Assembly (NCBI GenBank): GCA_016720825.1
Contig: JADKJV010000004.1
Location: forward strand, 62,001 to 126,000
Reading direction: 5' to 3'
Source: Chitinophagaceae bacterium
GTDB lineage: Bacteria; Bacteroidota; Bacteroidia; Chitinophagales; Chitinophagaceae
DNA: 64,000 nucleotides
A program made the translations under genes and the position numbers. Each line of letters opens with the position of its first letter. Position 1 is the first letter of the stretch. This document shows positions 46,323-55,645 of the stretch, piece after piece. The notes below the pieces were generated by a model that did no database searches, was not told the DNA's origin, and saw only the letters and a program-made list of their open reading frames with translations.

Positions 46323-47371
46323 TATACATTACCTGTCTCCATATTCAGCTGCAACGGACGCCGGAATAAATAACTGCCTGCAGATTTTAAAAAGAAAGAA
46401 TTACCCTGCGCAGCAGTTGAAGTTTCCGAAGCGGAAAAACTTACACGGCGGTTGCCATACAAATCCCATGTATTATTCTGCCGGGTGAGCCTGAAGAAAC
46501 TGAAACCCAGTCTGACATAATAATGGGAGCCATCATAAAACCCCCAGTAATCTTTCAGGATCGTTTCCTGCCCGTTGTTCAGAATGTATAATTCGTCAGA
46601 CAGCTTTCCTTCTTTGACTTTGAAAGAAGGGTAGGTGATTTTGTTTTCCAGGAAATCTTTAAAGCTGCTGAATACCCCTTTTACTGGCTGGACATTTTTC
46701 AAAACCGGGATGTCGAACCGGTTGGCATACTGTGCCATCACCTGGCTGAAAGTAAAAACCTTTTTACCTGCAATAGCTTTATCTACATCGGTCTCCCTGA
46801 TTTTAGTTATCAGTGAATCAAACAAGGGAAATATAAACCGGTTTAACCGGAATTGTTTGAACGGTTTGTCTATGAAATTTGCTGTGATGCGGACAAGCGC
46901 CCTGCATTCCGTTCCCTGTAATGTAAAAAAATCTGCGTCCGCAAAACATACGCCTGTTTTATCGCGGTAAGATTCACCGTTGTTGGATACACTGGTGTTT
47001 TCGTCTTCCATCAGTTCTGCAGCGCCGCTTTGCAGCCAGTATTTTTTTAAAACTATCAGTAACGATCTGTCAGACTGCGGGTCGAGGATATTATAACAGT
47101 AATTGTTCAGCATTTCCTCCAGCCCGCGGCTGCCATTCACCGGGAAACTGATTTTTTTATATTCACTTGCATAAATATAACCCAGCTTGGTTGTGTCAAA
47201 CCGGGCATCCCTTACAAGAATTGACCTGAATGGGATTTTCTGTTTACCCGCTGCCCTTTCACCAGATAAATCCGGTGTGAACGATGGGAATGCGGTAAGA
47301 TCAGGTTCCTGCTGGGCACTGCTGCTGAACCATACACTGAAAAACAAACAACAAAAAAACAACCTGTTCAT
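46319..47371 (-). CDS. Exported protein of unknown function
   Basis: 350 residues with a signal peptide (MNRLFFCCLFFSVWFSSSAQ). No known domain is recognised; a Phe/Leu-rich alpha/beta sequence with SILVRDARFDTTKLGYI near the start and SFKVKEGKLSDELYILNNGQETILKDYWGFYDG late in the protein. The stop of the upstream amidohydrolase gene lies eight bases from this start, so the two are co-transcribed. Confidence 0.65.
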   Translation of the reverse strand: MNRLFFCCLFFSVWFSSSAQQEPDLTAFPSFTPDLSGERAAGKQKIPFRSILVRDARFDTTKLGYIYASEYKKISFPVNGSRGLEEMLNNYCYNILDPQSDRSLLIVLKKYWLQSGAAELMEDENTSVSNNGESYRDKTGVCFADADFFTLQGTECRALVRITANFIDKPFKQFRLNRFIFPLFDSLITKIRETDVDKAIAGKKVFTFSQVMAQYANRFDIPVLKNVQPVKGVFSSFKDFLENKITYPSFKVKEGKLSDELYILNNGQETILKDYWGFYDGSHYYVRLGFSFFRLTRQNNTWDLYGNRRVSFSASETSTAAQGNSFFLKSAGSYLFRRPLQLNMETGNVY

Positions 47372-47379
47372 GCCGTTAT

Positions 47380-48657
47380 TTATTGTTTATAAACTACTCC
47401 GTCTTTCATAACAAATACCACCCGGGCAAAAGCCTGCGGATCAGTAAGCGGATCACCATCCATGGCAATGATATCCGCCAGTTTGCCGGCTTCAATACTA
47501 CCCAGCCTGTCTTTCTCACCCAGCAAATCTGCTGCATTCATTGTGGCAGAACGGATGGCTTCCAGGGCAGGCATGCCGCCTTTAATCATCAGCGTGAATT
47601 CCATCCAGTTTTTGCCATGTTTGTAAACACCGGCATCTGTTCCGAATGCAATCTTCACGCCTGCTTTATATGCTTTTGTAAATGTATTAATCAGTTGCGG
47701 ACCGATCTCCAGCGCTTTTGGTGTAACGAGTTCATTAAAGAAACCCGGGATCTTTGCAGAGTCTGCAACAGAGGCACCGGCTGTTAATGTAGGCACATAC
47801 CACGTTCCGTATTGTTTAAACAACGCAATGCATTCGTCATCCATCAATGTGCCGTGTTCAATTGAATTCACACCCGCACGGATGGCACGTTTCATGCCTT
47901 CCGCACCATGCGCATGTACCGCTACCCGGAAGCCATAATCTTTCGCCGTTTCTACAATCGCTTTAATTTCTTCCTCTGTAAACTGCGGGTTCGATCCGTT
48001 CTTGGCCACACTCAGCACACCGCCTGTTGCAGTAATTTTTATCAGGTCAGCCCCATCTTTATACCGTTGTCTCACTGCCTTGCGGCAATCATCAGCTCCG
48101 TTTACCACACCCTCCACAGGTCCCGGATCACCCATCAGGTTTTTCCGGTAACCATTGGTCGGGTCCGCATGACCACCCGTAGTGCCAATGGCTTTACCCG
48201 CCGTAAACACGCGGGGCCCTTTGAGTAATCCTTTATTTATTGCATTTCTCAGCGATATATTAACGCCTGTGCCACCGAGATCACGCACAGTGGTGAAACC
48301 TGTCATAAGCGTTGTTTCAGCAAACCGGACTGAACCAAAAGCAATGTCTGCCGGGTTTTGTGTAAATGACTGCAGGAACCGGTTGGGATTGATTTCTTCT
48401 TCCATATGCACATGCATATCGATCCATCCCGGGGTGACTGTTTTATTTTTCAGGTCAATGGTTTTGTCCATACTGGTTGCCGTTGTAAACCCTTCCTGCA
48501 CAGAAACGATCTTGTTCTTTTCCACAACAATGGTCATGTTCTTTTTCGGCGCAGCCTGGGTGCCATCTACCAGGGTGCCGCACCAGATCAGGGTTTTCTG
48601 TGCCTGTACGAGCTGGCCGGCCAGCAACAGGCTGCATATAAACAGTATTTTTTTCAT
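47380..48657 (-). CDS. Exported metal-dependent amidohydrolase
   Basis: 425 residues from MKKILFICSLLLAGQLVQAQ, the signal-peptide start; upstream Met codons up to 48708 are rejected. A small beta-sandwich N-terminal part is followed by a TIM-barrel with metal ligands DMHVHME (HxH), VAVHAHGAEGM (His), SIEHGTLMDDE (His) and FGTDAGVYKHG (Asp). This is the imidazolonepropionase/Xaa-Pro dipeptidase-like clade; exported members act on peptides or cyclic amides. The carbamylated Lys is probably in the LIKITATGG segment. Confidence 0.9.
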   Translation of the reverse strand: MKKILFICSLLLAGQLVQAQKTLIWCGTLVDGTQAAPKKNMTIVVEKNKIVSVQEGFTTATSMDKTIDLKNKTVTPGWIDMHVHMEEEINPNRFLQSFTQNPADIAFGSVRFAETTLMTGFTTVRDLGGTGVNISLRNAINKGLLKGPRVFTAGKAIGTTGGHADPTNGYRKNLMGDPGPVEGVVNGADDCRKAVRQRYKDGADLIKITATGGVLSVAKNGSNPQFTEEEIKAIVETAKDYGFRVAVHAHGAEGMKRAIRAGVNSIEHGTLMDDECIALFKQYGTWYVPTLTAGASVADSAKIPGFFNELVTPKALEIGPQLINTFTKAYKAGVKIAFGTDAGVYKHGKNWMEFTLMIKGGMPALEAIRSATMNAADLLGEKDRLGSIEAGKLADIIAMDGDPLTDPQAFARVVFVMKDGVVYKQ

Positions 48658-48761
48658 GCGTTGATTTATACTTAAATATAAGAAAGACATATGATTCGGT
48701 TTTTCCACGTTCCGGCAACCGGGTTGTGGATATGAAATTTTAGAGTGAAAAAAAATCCGGT

Positions 48762-48769
48762 TATCTTTG
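48762..48769 (+). promoter_or_regulatory. -7 element of pyrG
   Basis: TATCTTTG is a perfect TAnnTTTG match; the expected start would leave a leader of about 150 nt before the pyrG ATG at 48929. Confidence 0.55.
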
Positions 48770-48928
48770 CATGACCTCCCGGAATTTTTCCCTTTTTTAT
48801 CCTTCCGATGGTCAGCTGGGGTGGGTTTATTTTCAAGATTTTTTATTTCTGCTGTTCGATAAAATAACGTTCCTGGATTTCCGGGACCACCGCCATTTAT
48901 TTAGTGATTACTGTAAAACTGACTATAT

Positions 48929-50578
48929 ATGGCTAAATACGTATTTGTTACCGGTGGTGTAACGTCTTCGCTGGGAAAAGGAATCATTGCTGCCTCATTG
49001 GCAAAGCTTCTCCAGGCCCGGGGTCTGAGGGTAACGATCCAGAAATTTGATCCGTATATAAATGTGGATCCGGGGACACTGAATCCGTACGAACACGGAG
49101 AGTGTTATGTAACCGAAGATGGTGCAGAAACAGATCTTGACCTCGGTCACTATGAAAGATTCCTCAACATTTTTACCACGCAGGCCAATAATGTAACCAC
49201 CGGCCGTATTTACCAGACTGTAATCAATAAGGAAAGGGAAGGAGCCTACCTCGGCAAAACCGTTCAGGTGGTGCCGCATATCACCGACGAAATCAAACGC
49301 AGGATGCAGCTCCTGGGCCAGAAAAATGAATACGATGTAATCATCACTGAAATCGGCGGTACCGTTGGTGATATCGAAAGCCTTCCGTTTGTGGAAGCTG
49401 TACGCCAGCTGCAATGGGAACTGCCTGAAGAAGACTCAGTCGTTGTGCACCTCACACTCATCCCTTATCTCAAAGCCGCCAAAGAACTGAAAACAAAACC
49501 GACCCAGCACAGTGTAAAAATGCTGAGCCAGGAAGGCGTGCACCCGGATGTGATTGTTTGCAGAACGGAAATGCAGTTATCGCCCGAACTACGCCGTAAC
49601 ATCGCTTTGTTCTGTAATGTAAAACAGGAAGCCGTTATCGAAGCGGCCGATGCCCCCACTATTTATGAAGTGCCGCTCCTGATGATGCGTGAAGGCCTCG
49701 ACCTGATCGTTCTGAAGAAAATGAACATCACGCAGTACAACGAACCTGACCTCACCCGCTGGAAAGGATTCCTCGATAAACTGAAATACCCGAAAGGGAA
49801 AGTAACCATCGGACTGATCGGGAAATACCTGGAATTGCAGGATGCTTACAAATCCATTCTCGAATCATTTATCCATGCAGGTGCCATGAATGAATGTTTG
49901 GTTCAGGTGATTAATGTACACAGTGAATTCATAACTGATGATAATGTAACGGAGAAACTGGCTGGCCTCGATGGTCTTCTTGTTGCACCCGGTTTCGGAC
50001 ACCGCGGTGTGGAAGGTAAAATCGTTGCCGTAAAATATGCCCGTGAAAACGGATTGCCATTCTTCGGCATCTGCCTGGGTATGCAAATGGCTGTCATTGA
50101 ATTTGCCCGCAACGTACTCGGATTGAAAGACGCCCATTCCACAGAAATGAATCCTGATACACCCGATCCGGTGATAGACCTGATGGACGAGCAGAAAAAA
50201 GTTACTGCCAAAGGAGGCACCATGCGTTTGGGTTCCTATCCCTGCGATATCAAGGAAAACACCCTGGCTTACCGCATCTATGAACAGCCCCAGATTTCTG
50301 AACGTCACCGCCACCGCTGGGAGTTCAACAATTCTTACCTCGAGCGTTTTGAAAACGCAGGCATGATCGCCAGCGGTAAAAATCCCGGCACCGGCCTCGT
50401 TGAAATCGTGGAACTGCCTAACCACCCGTTCTTTATCGGCGTACAATACCACCCCGAACTCAAAAGCACGGTTGAAAACCCGCAACCCATATTTGTCCAT
50501 TTCATCAAAGCGGCCAAAGCCTACACCGACAAAAAATCAGAAACCAGGAACCCGCTGCTGCAAAGCGAGATGATCTGA
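48929..50578 (+). CDS. pyrG: CTP synthase
   Basis: 549 residues. Amidoligase domain 1-265: GGVTSSLGKGIIAASLAKLL, DPYINVDPGTLNPYEHGECYVT, EIGGTVGDIESLPF (UTP/ATP sites); then a glutaminase with nucleophile in FFGICLGMQMAV and the His/Glu pair in VQYHPEL. It converts UTP plus glutamine to CTP, the last step of pyrimidine synthesis. Unbroken. Followed by yidC in the same direction after about 270 bp of repeats; the pyrG-yidC order is frequent in this group. Confidence 0.97.
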   Translation: MAKYVFVTGGVTSSLGKGIIAASLAKLLQARGLRVTIQKFDPYINVDPGTLNPYEHGECYVTEDGAETDLDLGHYERFLNIFTTQANNVTTGRIYQTVINKEREGAYLGKTVQVVPHITDEIKRRMQLLGQKNEYDVIITEIGGTVGDIESLPFVEAVRQLQWELPEEDSVVVHLTLIPYLKAAKELKTKPTQHSVKMLSQEGVHPDVIVCRTEMQLSPELRRNIALFCNVKQEAVIEAADAPTIYEVPLLMMREGLDLIVLKKMNITQYNEPDLTRWKGFLDKLKYPKGKVTIGLIGKYLELQDAYKSILESFIHAGAMNECLVQVINVHSEFITDDNVTEKLAGLDGLLVAPGFGHRGVEGKIVAVKYARENGLPFFGICLGMQMAVIEFARNVLGLKDAHSTEMNPDTPDPVIDLMDEQKKVTAKGGTMRLGSYPCDIKENTLAYRIYEQPQISERHRHRWEFNNSYLERFENAGMIASGKNPGTGLVEIVELPNHPFFIGVQYHPELKSTVENPQPIFVHFIKAAKAYTDKKSETRNPLLQSEMI

Positions 50579-50815
50579 AATAGAGATTAGATAATAGAGA
50601 TTAGATATCAGATATTAGATATCAGCTATTAGTTAACAGATGGGGACACCTCGGCCTGTTTTGTAACTTATTGATATTCAATTGGCAACCTGGTTTGTAG
50701 TATTATACTCCTATAAATTGTCCACTTTATCTCAACCCGTTATCTGTATTGGCTGTTCATCTAATATCAATTATCTGATATCTAATATCTATTAACTGAT
50801 ATCTGATATCTAAAA
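50579..50815. repeat. AT-rich GATATC / TATTAG inverted repeat
   Basis: The arm AGATATTAGATATCAG at 50610-50625 pairs perfectly with CTGATATCTAATATCT at 50775-50790, and additional shorter copies of the same words flank both. The middle (about 50640-50755) is unique sequence. The 15-mer GATATCAGATATTAG at 50604-50618 also occurs at 18019-18033, and a cognate TAATATCTAATCTCTAATC occurs at 9610-9629. Confidence 0.8.
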
Positions 50816-50817
50816 TC

Positions 50818-50825
50818 TATCTTTG
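50818..50825 (+). promoter_or_regulatory. -7 element of yidC
   Basis: TATCTTTG, perfect to consensus, 24 bp before the yidC ATG. Confidence 0.6.
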
Positions 50826-50848
50826 CCCACCTTAAAAGTTGATTAAGA

Positions 50849-52699
50849 ATGAAGTTCGATCGTAATACGGTGCTGGGTTTTACCCTGCTGGCTCTCCTTT
50901 TCTTTGGATATTTTTTCTATAACAGCAAGGAGCAGGCTAAATACCAAAAACAAAAAGACCGCGAGCAATTTGTAAAAGACTCTATTGCCAACCTGAATAA
51001 ACCCAAAGTTGACACGGTAGCTTACAAAAAAGATTCGCTGAAAAAAGATTCTCTCAATCATATTAACAGCGCCGGATATTTCCAGGGCGGCGCACTGGGT
51101 ACAGCCCAGGTTTTTTCTGCCGAAAACAGCCTGATTAAAATATACTTCACGTCGAAAGGCGGAAGACCCCAGCGGGTGGAACTGAAAAAATTTATTGGTC
51201 CCGATAGCGGACTGGTAAAACTGGCTGGTACTGATTTCGACAAGCTTGGATATATGATTAATACAGGCAGCAACAATACTGCCAGTACCGCTGACCTGTT
51301 CTTCCCGAAAATTGATTCTGTACGCAACCCCGACGGAACACAAACGATTTCTTTCACTTTGACATCCGACAGCACCGGCGAATCTATCGTGCATGAATAT
51401 GTTATCCATCCGGATGATTATATGGTTGACCTTAACGTGAAACTCAAAGGCGCTTCCAAAATGTTTGACGGGGGTATAATGAAATTAAACTGGCAGTACA
51501 GTGCTGTCCGCCAGGAAGAATCTGTTTCTTTTGAGAAACAAAACACACAGATTGGTTTTGTGAAAGACGGCAGCTTCGATTATTATAATATCCTGAAAAG
51601 GGAAAAGAAAGTATTTGAAGATCCTGTACAATGGCTCGGTGTACGCCAGCGTTTTTTCAATACTTATCTGGTGGCAAAAAACAATTTCAACTCCGGTACT
51701 ACCGAATGGAAGGTCCCGCATGATTCTACCAATGTTATTGTAGAATATACCGCGAATATGAACCTCACGATACCCGCTGCCCAGGAATCAACAGTTGCTT
51801 TATCGGTGTATTATGGTCCCGCTGAATACCATACACTGAAAAAATATGGTTACAGGTTTGAGAAGCTGATCAACCTCGGACAGGGTATGTACTCTTTTGT
51901 GCGTCCACTGAATAAGTTCCTCGTGTTGCCGGTATTTGACATGCTGCAGGGTTTAGTCAAGAACTATGGTATTGCGATTCTCCTGCTCACACTGATTATC
52001 CGTCTCCTGATTTCACCGTTAACTTATTCCAGCTACCTGAGCGGTGCCAAGATGAAAGCCCTTCGTCCGGAGATCGCCATCTTGAAAGAAAAGCATGGTG
52101 CCGACCGCCAGGCCATGAGTATGGATCAAATGAAACTTTTCAGGGAAGCCGGGGTGAACCCGCTGGGCGGATGTATTCCGGCCCTGCTGCAGATCCCGAT
52201 CTTCTTTGCCCTCTTTAGCTTCTTTGGCTCGGAAGTCGGTTTACGGGGCGCCCATTTCCTCTGGTCACATGACCTGTCTGCACCCGATAAAGTAATCCAT
52301 TTCGGTACGAATATCCCCCTGTTAGGCGATCACCTGAGCATATTCACATTAACAGCAGTTATCACCAGTTTCATGATCTCTATCTACAGTATGAGCATGA
52401 ACCCCGATAACAGTAACCCGATGATGAAATACCTGCCGTATATCTTCCCGGTATTCCTGCTGTTCTTCTTTAATGCCCTGCCTTCAGCCCTGACCTGGTA
52501 TTATACTGTATCTAACCTGGTTACCCTGGCCCTGCAGTTTGTGATCCAGACATATATTATTGACCATAACAAGATCCTGGCTAAAATTGAACAAAACCGC
52601 AAAAAGCCCAAGCAGAAATCCAAGTGGCAGGAGCGGATGGAAGCCATGCAGGAGCAGCAAAAGAAAATGCGCGAAATGCAGCAGAAGAATAAACGCTGA
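50849..52699 (+). CDS. yidC: Membrane protein insertase YidC
   Basis: 616 residues. N-terminal membrane anchor (NTVLGFTLLALLFFGYFFYN), a large periplasmic beta-rich domain, then the five-helix insertase core from about residue 360: NYGIAILLLTLIIRLLISPL with the hydrophilic groove Arg, MKALRPEIAILKEKHG and GGCIPALLQIPIFFALF cytosolic hairpin, and a basic, Gln/Met-rich C-terminal tail. Inserts and folds inner-membrane proteins with SecYEG. A terminator follows. Confidence 0.97.
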   Translation: MKFDRNTVLGFTLLALLFFGYFFYNSKEQAKYQKQKDREQFVKDSIANLNKPKVDTVAYKKDSLKKDSLNHINSAGYFQGGALGTAQVFSAENSLIKIYFTSKGGRPQRVELKKFIGPDSGLVKLAGTDFDKLGYMINTGSNNTASTADLFFPKIDSVRNPDGTQTISFTLTSDSTGESIVHEYVIHPDDYMVDLNVKLKGASKMFDGGIMKLNWQYSAVRQEESVSFEKQNTQIGFVKDGSFDYYNILKREKKVFEDPVQWLGVRQRFFNTYLVAKNNFNSGTTEWKVPHDSTNVIVEYTANMNLTIPAAQESTVALSVYYGPAEYHTLKKYGYRFEKLINLGQGMYSFVRPLNKFLVLPVFDMLQGLVKNYGIAILLLTLIIRLLISPLTYSSYLSGAKMKALRPEIAILKEKHGADRQAMSMDQMKLFREAGVNPLGGCIPALLQIPIFFALFSFFGSEVGLRGAHFLWSHDLSAPDKVIHFGTNIPLLGDHLSIFTLTAVITSFMISIYSMSMNPDNSNPMMKYLPYIFPVFLLFFFNALPSALTWYYTVSNLVTLALQFVIQTYIIDHNKILAKIEQNRKKPKQKSKWQERMEAMQEQQKKMREMQQKNKR

Positions 52700-52720
52700 T
52701 TCGTTAATATATTCTTAAGA

Positions 52721-52756
52721 AAAACCGGGTGTAGGCTGAAACCACCCGGTTTTTTA
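52721..52756 (+). terminator. Terminator of yidC
   Basis: Stem AAAACCGGGTG / CACCCGGTTTT with an 11-base loop and a long T run. Confidence 0.9.
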
Positions 52757-52816
52757 TTGAAAGCAACTTATTGATTAATTTGGCACGTCTTTTTATTAGT
52801 AGTACATATCACAGAC

Positions 52817-53503
52817 ATGAAAACGCTATACACCATATTCGGCTCTTTTCTGGCTACGGTATTTGCCCTCCAGGCAGGTGCCCAGGTAACCACTCCACCC
52901 AGGAAACTGACTGAAGCGACCATCACTTACGATATCGTCATTAACTCAGGTAAAAGCAATACACAGCCCAGCGCGGTTGACCTGCTCGACGGTGCCACGA
53001 GTGTGATTTACCTTAAAGGGAATTCCAGCCGCTCGGAAATGATCAGCAGCCTGGGAACACAGGCTACCATCATTGATGGCAAAACAGGCGAAGTGACCTT
53101 CCTGAAAGATTATGGCGAACAGAAATACATGATCAAGCTGACCCCCGACAACTGGAAACAGTCGAACACGAAATACGAAGGAATCAGCTTTACGTATGTG
53201 GAAGAATACAAAGTTATTGCCGGGTATAAATGCCAGAAGGCCATCGGCCGGCTGACAGACAGCACCACCTTTAATGTATACTTTACCCGTGACCTGGTAC
53301 CTGTAAATAAAGACTTTCAGTACCTGAACCGTAACCTGCCCGGACTGGCTATGCAGTATGAAGCGAATTTGGGTAAATCCGGAAGGGTAGTAACGTATAC
53401 CGTGTCATCTATCAACTTTAACCCGGTGTTACAGGCAAGGTTTGACCTGCCGAAATCCGGTTACAGGGTGATGACCTACGAAGAAAGCAGGGGGTTAAAT
53501 TAA
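52817..53503 (+). CDS. Exported GLPGLI-like protein
   Basis: 228 residues with a signal peptide (MKTLYTIFGSFLATVFALQAGAQ). The body has beta-rich segments EATITYDIVINS, SVIYLKGNSSRSEMISS, KVIAGYKCQKAIG, VYFTRDLVPVN and NRNLPGLAMQYEAN. The YKCQKA plus LPGL pair resembles the GLPGLI family of Bacteroidota, whose function is unknown. Convergent with the next gene, with a 4-bp overlap. Confidence 0.6.
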   Translation: MKTLYTIFGSFLATVFALQAGAQVTTPPRKLTEATITYDIVINSGKSNTQPSAVDLLDGATSVIYLKGNSSRSEMISSLGTQATIIDGKTGEVTFLKDYGEQKYMIKLTPDNWKQSNTKYEGISFTYVEEYKVIAGYKCQKAIGRLTDSTTFNVYFTRDLVPVNKDFQYLNRNLPGLAMQYEANLGKSGRVVTYTVSSINFNPVLQARFDLPKSGYRVMTYEESRGLN

Positions 53504-53868
53504 TTGCGGCGTAACTGACGGTTGCTGAAATCCACCTTCACGTTTTCGAGAATCTTTTTCTTCATGGGAAGAATATAGGTGGTATTACCTTTCTGAACAG
53601 TTACAGTTGTGTTCAGGCTGATATATTTCTTTTCAGCAGCATTGTTAATTACTGAACTGCCACGGAAGTTATAACCTGAACGCAGGGAAAAATGACCTGT
53701 GGAAACCGTAGTACGGTTATTCAACAGGGATTTTTTCGGAGCATCAGAACGTGTTGATTTTCCGTCACCAAGCGTGGCATATGCTGCAAGACCTGAACTG
53801 AGTATCAGGGCAGCAACTGCCAGTTTCCTGGTAATAATTCTCCATATGTTCAGCCTGGGCTGTTTCAT
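53500..53868 (-). CDS. Small exported hypothetical protein
   Basis: 122 residues from MKQPRLNIWRIITRKLAVAAL; an upstream Met at 53889 is less likely. One hydrophobic segment (RKLAVAALILSSGLAAYA) gives a signal peptide or anchor. The rest is Ser/Thr/Asn-rich and basic, with GHFSLRSGYNFRGSSVINNAAEKKYISL. No family is recognised. Confidence 0.6.
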   Translation of the reverse strand: MKQPRLNIWRIITRKLAVAALILSSGLAAYATLGDGKSTRSDAPKKSLLNNRTTVSTGHFSLRSGYNFRGSSVINNAAEKKYISLNTTVTVQKGNTTYILPMKKKILENVKVDFSNRQLRRN

Positions 53869-54133
53869 TGGTGACAAAAATAGTGACAAAAATGGGTATT
53901 TAACAAACCGTTTATCCAGAACTTTAGTACTCCTTTAACGTACAGAGATGCGAATTTGTTACGTATCGTTGGCACTTAATGGATTATATTTTGCACATTT
54001 GGGGAAAACTATACACCGGGGAGCCAGTTTTTTTTAGTTTAACTTGTTGGTACTAACCAAATTCAGGGGGTAAAGGGATTTTACCGTCTGACCGGCTCCA
54101 AAAGATCATTTGGTCATCAAATCTCCGGAATTC

Positions 54134-55555
54134 ATGAAAGATAACCCCTCCCGGGAAGACAGAGAACAATTCCAGGAACTGCTCAGGCAGTACGAAAACC
54201 TCAAAAACGGCCGCGGCCACAGCTTCCTTGAAGAAGACGCATTTGAAAAAATTGCGGATCATTTCCAGGAAAAGGATAAATCAGAACAGGCTATGGAGGC
54301 TATTGAAATGGGCATTGAACAATACCCCTATTCTTCCATACTGAAAGTGAAAAAAGCCGATATCCTGATCGGTTTGCACCGCTACCGCGAATCCCTGGAT
54401 GTACTCGATGAAGTTTCCCTGCTGGATAACAACGATATCAATCTTTATATACTCAGGACAGATGCACTGCTGGCACTCGACCAGCCGGAGAAAGCTGCCC
54501 GGTTACTGGAAGAAGCCCTCGACATGTTCCAGGGTGATGAGAAAACAGAACTCCTGTTTGAACTCGCTGATGTGTATGACGACTATGAAGAATTTGACAA
54601 AGTGTTCGACTGCCTGAAAATGGTGCTGAAAGAAGAACCCAATAATGAAGAGGCTTTATATAAAATCTGTTTCTGGACTGATTTCACAGGCAGGAATGAA
54701 GAGAGTATCCGCCTGCACCAGGAAGTGATAGATGAATATCCTTACAATGAACTGGCCTGGTTTAACCTCGCAGCTGCTTACCAGGGATTGAAATTGTATG
54801 AAAAAGCCATTGATGCTTACCAGTATGCAATCACCATTGATGAAAAATTTGATTATGCCTGGCGCAATATGGGTGATGCGTATATCCGGTTAAGGAAATA
54901 CAAAGAAGCCATTGAAGCACTCGAAAAAGTGAATGAGATTGCAAAGCCGGAAGATGTGATTTTTGAAGCGATCGGTCATTGTTATGACCGGCTGAAGAAT
55001 TTTGCACAGGCCCGTTTCTATTACCGCAAAGCCTCCCACCTCCGCCAGGATGACGGGAAACTGTATTATAAAATTGCCGTTACTTATTTTAATGAGGGCA
55101 ATTGGGAAAATGCACTCCGCCAGCTGGAAAATGCCATGAAATTCAGCCGCAACCAGGCCGAATATAACCTGCTGGCCGGCGAATGCCTGCTGCACCGCGG
55201 GATGTTTAAGGATGCCGCCCAGTATTTCTCCAATGTAGTCAGGCTCCGGCCTAAATCATCGGGAGGATGGGAAGCCCTGATCCGTTGCCTGTTTAAGGCG
55301 GGATTTTATGATGATGCATATGAACAAACAGAAGCGGCCCTGCAGATGCTCCCAGGTAAGCCTTTATTCCTTTTTTATAAAACAGCCGTTTTATTCGGAT
55401 TGGGTAAAACCAAAGAAGCAATCCTCCAATTGGAACGAGCCATGGAACTGGCCCCCAAAATGCTGAAAAAACTGGTGGAACTCCATCCGCCCCTCCTGCA
55501 ACACCAGCAGGTAGTGGATGTACTGGCCCGTTATAAGCGAAACCGTTCAATCTGA
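54134..55555 (+). CDS. Tetratricopeptide-repeat protein
   Basis: 473 residues from the ATG at 54134 (MKDNPSREDREQF); a TTG at 54110 would extend it by eight residues. About eleven TPR units of 34 residues run through the protein, well kept in the middle (AWFNLAAAYQGLKLYEKAIDAYQYA, AWRNMGDAYIRLRKYKEAIEAL). No signal peptide or enzymatic domain. It ends about 90 bp before phosphosulfolactate synthase, which has its own -7 box. A scaffold in protein assembly is inferred. Confidence 0.85.
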   Translation: MKDNPSREDREQFQELLRQYENLKNGRGHSFLEEDAFEKIADHFQEKDKSEQAMEAIEMGIEQYPYSSILKVKKADILIGLHRYRESLDVLDEVSLLDNNDINLYILRTDALLALDQPEKAARLLEEALDMFQGDEKTELLFELADVYDDYEEFDKVFDCLKMVLKEEPNNEEALYKICFWTDFTGRNEESIRLHQEVIDEYPYNELAWFNLAAAYQGLKLYEKAIDAYQYAITIDEKFDYAWRNMGDAYIRLRKYKEAIEALEKVNEIAKPEDVIFEAIGHCYDRLKNFAQARFYYRKASHLRQDDGKLYYKIAVTYFNEGNWENALRQLENAMKFSRNQAEYNLLAGECLLHRGMFKDAAQYFSNVVRLRPKSSGGWEALIRCLFKAGFYDDAYEQTEAALQMLPGKPLFLFYKTAVLFGLGKTKEAILQLERAMELAPKMLKKLVELHPPLLQHQQVVDVLARYKRNRSI

Positions 55556-55601
55556 TCTGTTAAGAGCGACTGCTGTCATTTCAGGTATGGCCATACTTCC
55601 T

Positions 55602-55609
55602 TATTTTTG
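55602..55609 (+). promoter_or_regulatory. -7 element of the comA-aroE pair
   Basis: TATTTTTG matches TAnnTTTG and lies 37 bp before the ComA start at 55646. Confidence 0.5.
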
Positions 55610-55645
55610 CGGCCACTGGAAATTTTATTTATTCAACACAGCAGT

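Noticed and set aside
48771..48962. A 63-codon open frame between the pyrG promoter and pyrG start
   Set aside because: Its ATG directly abuts the -7 element, so transcription would begin at or after it, and it runs 34 bp into pyrG out of frame. No family-like sequence.
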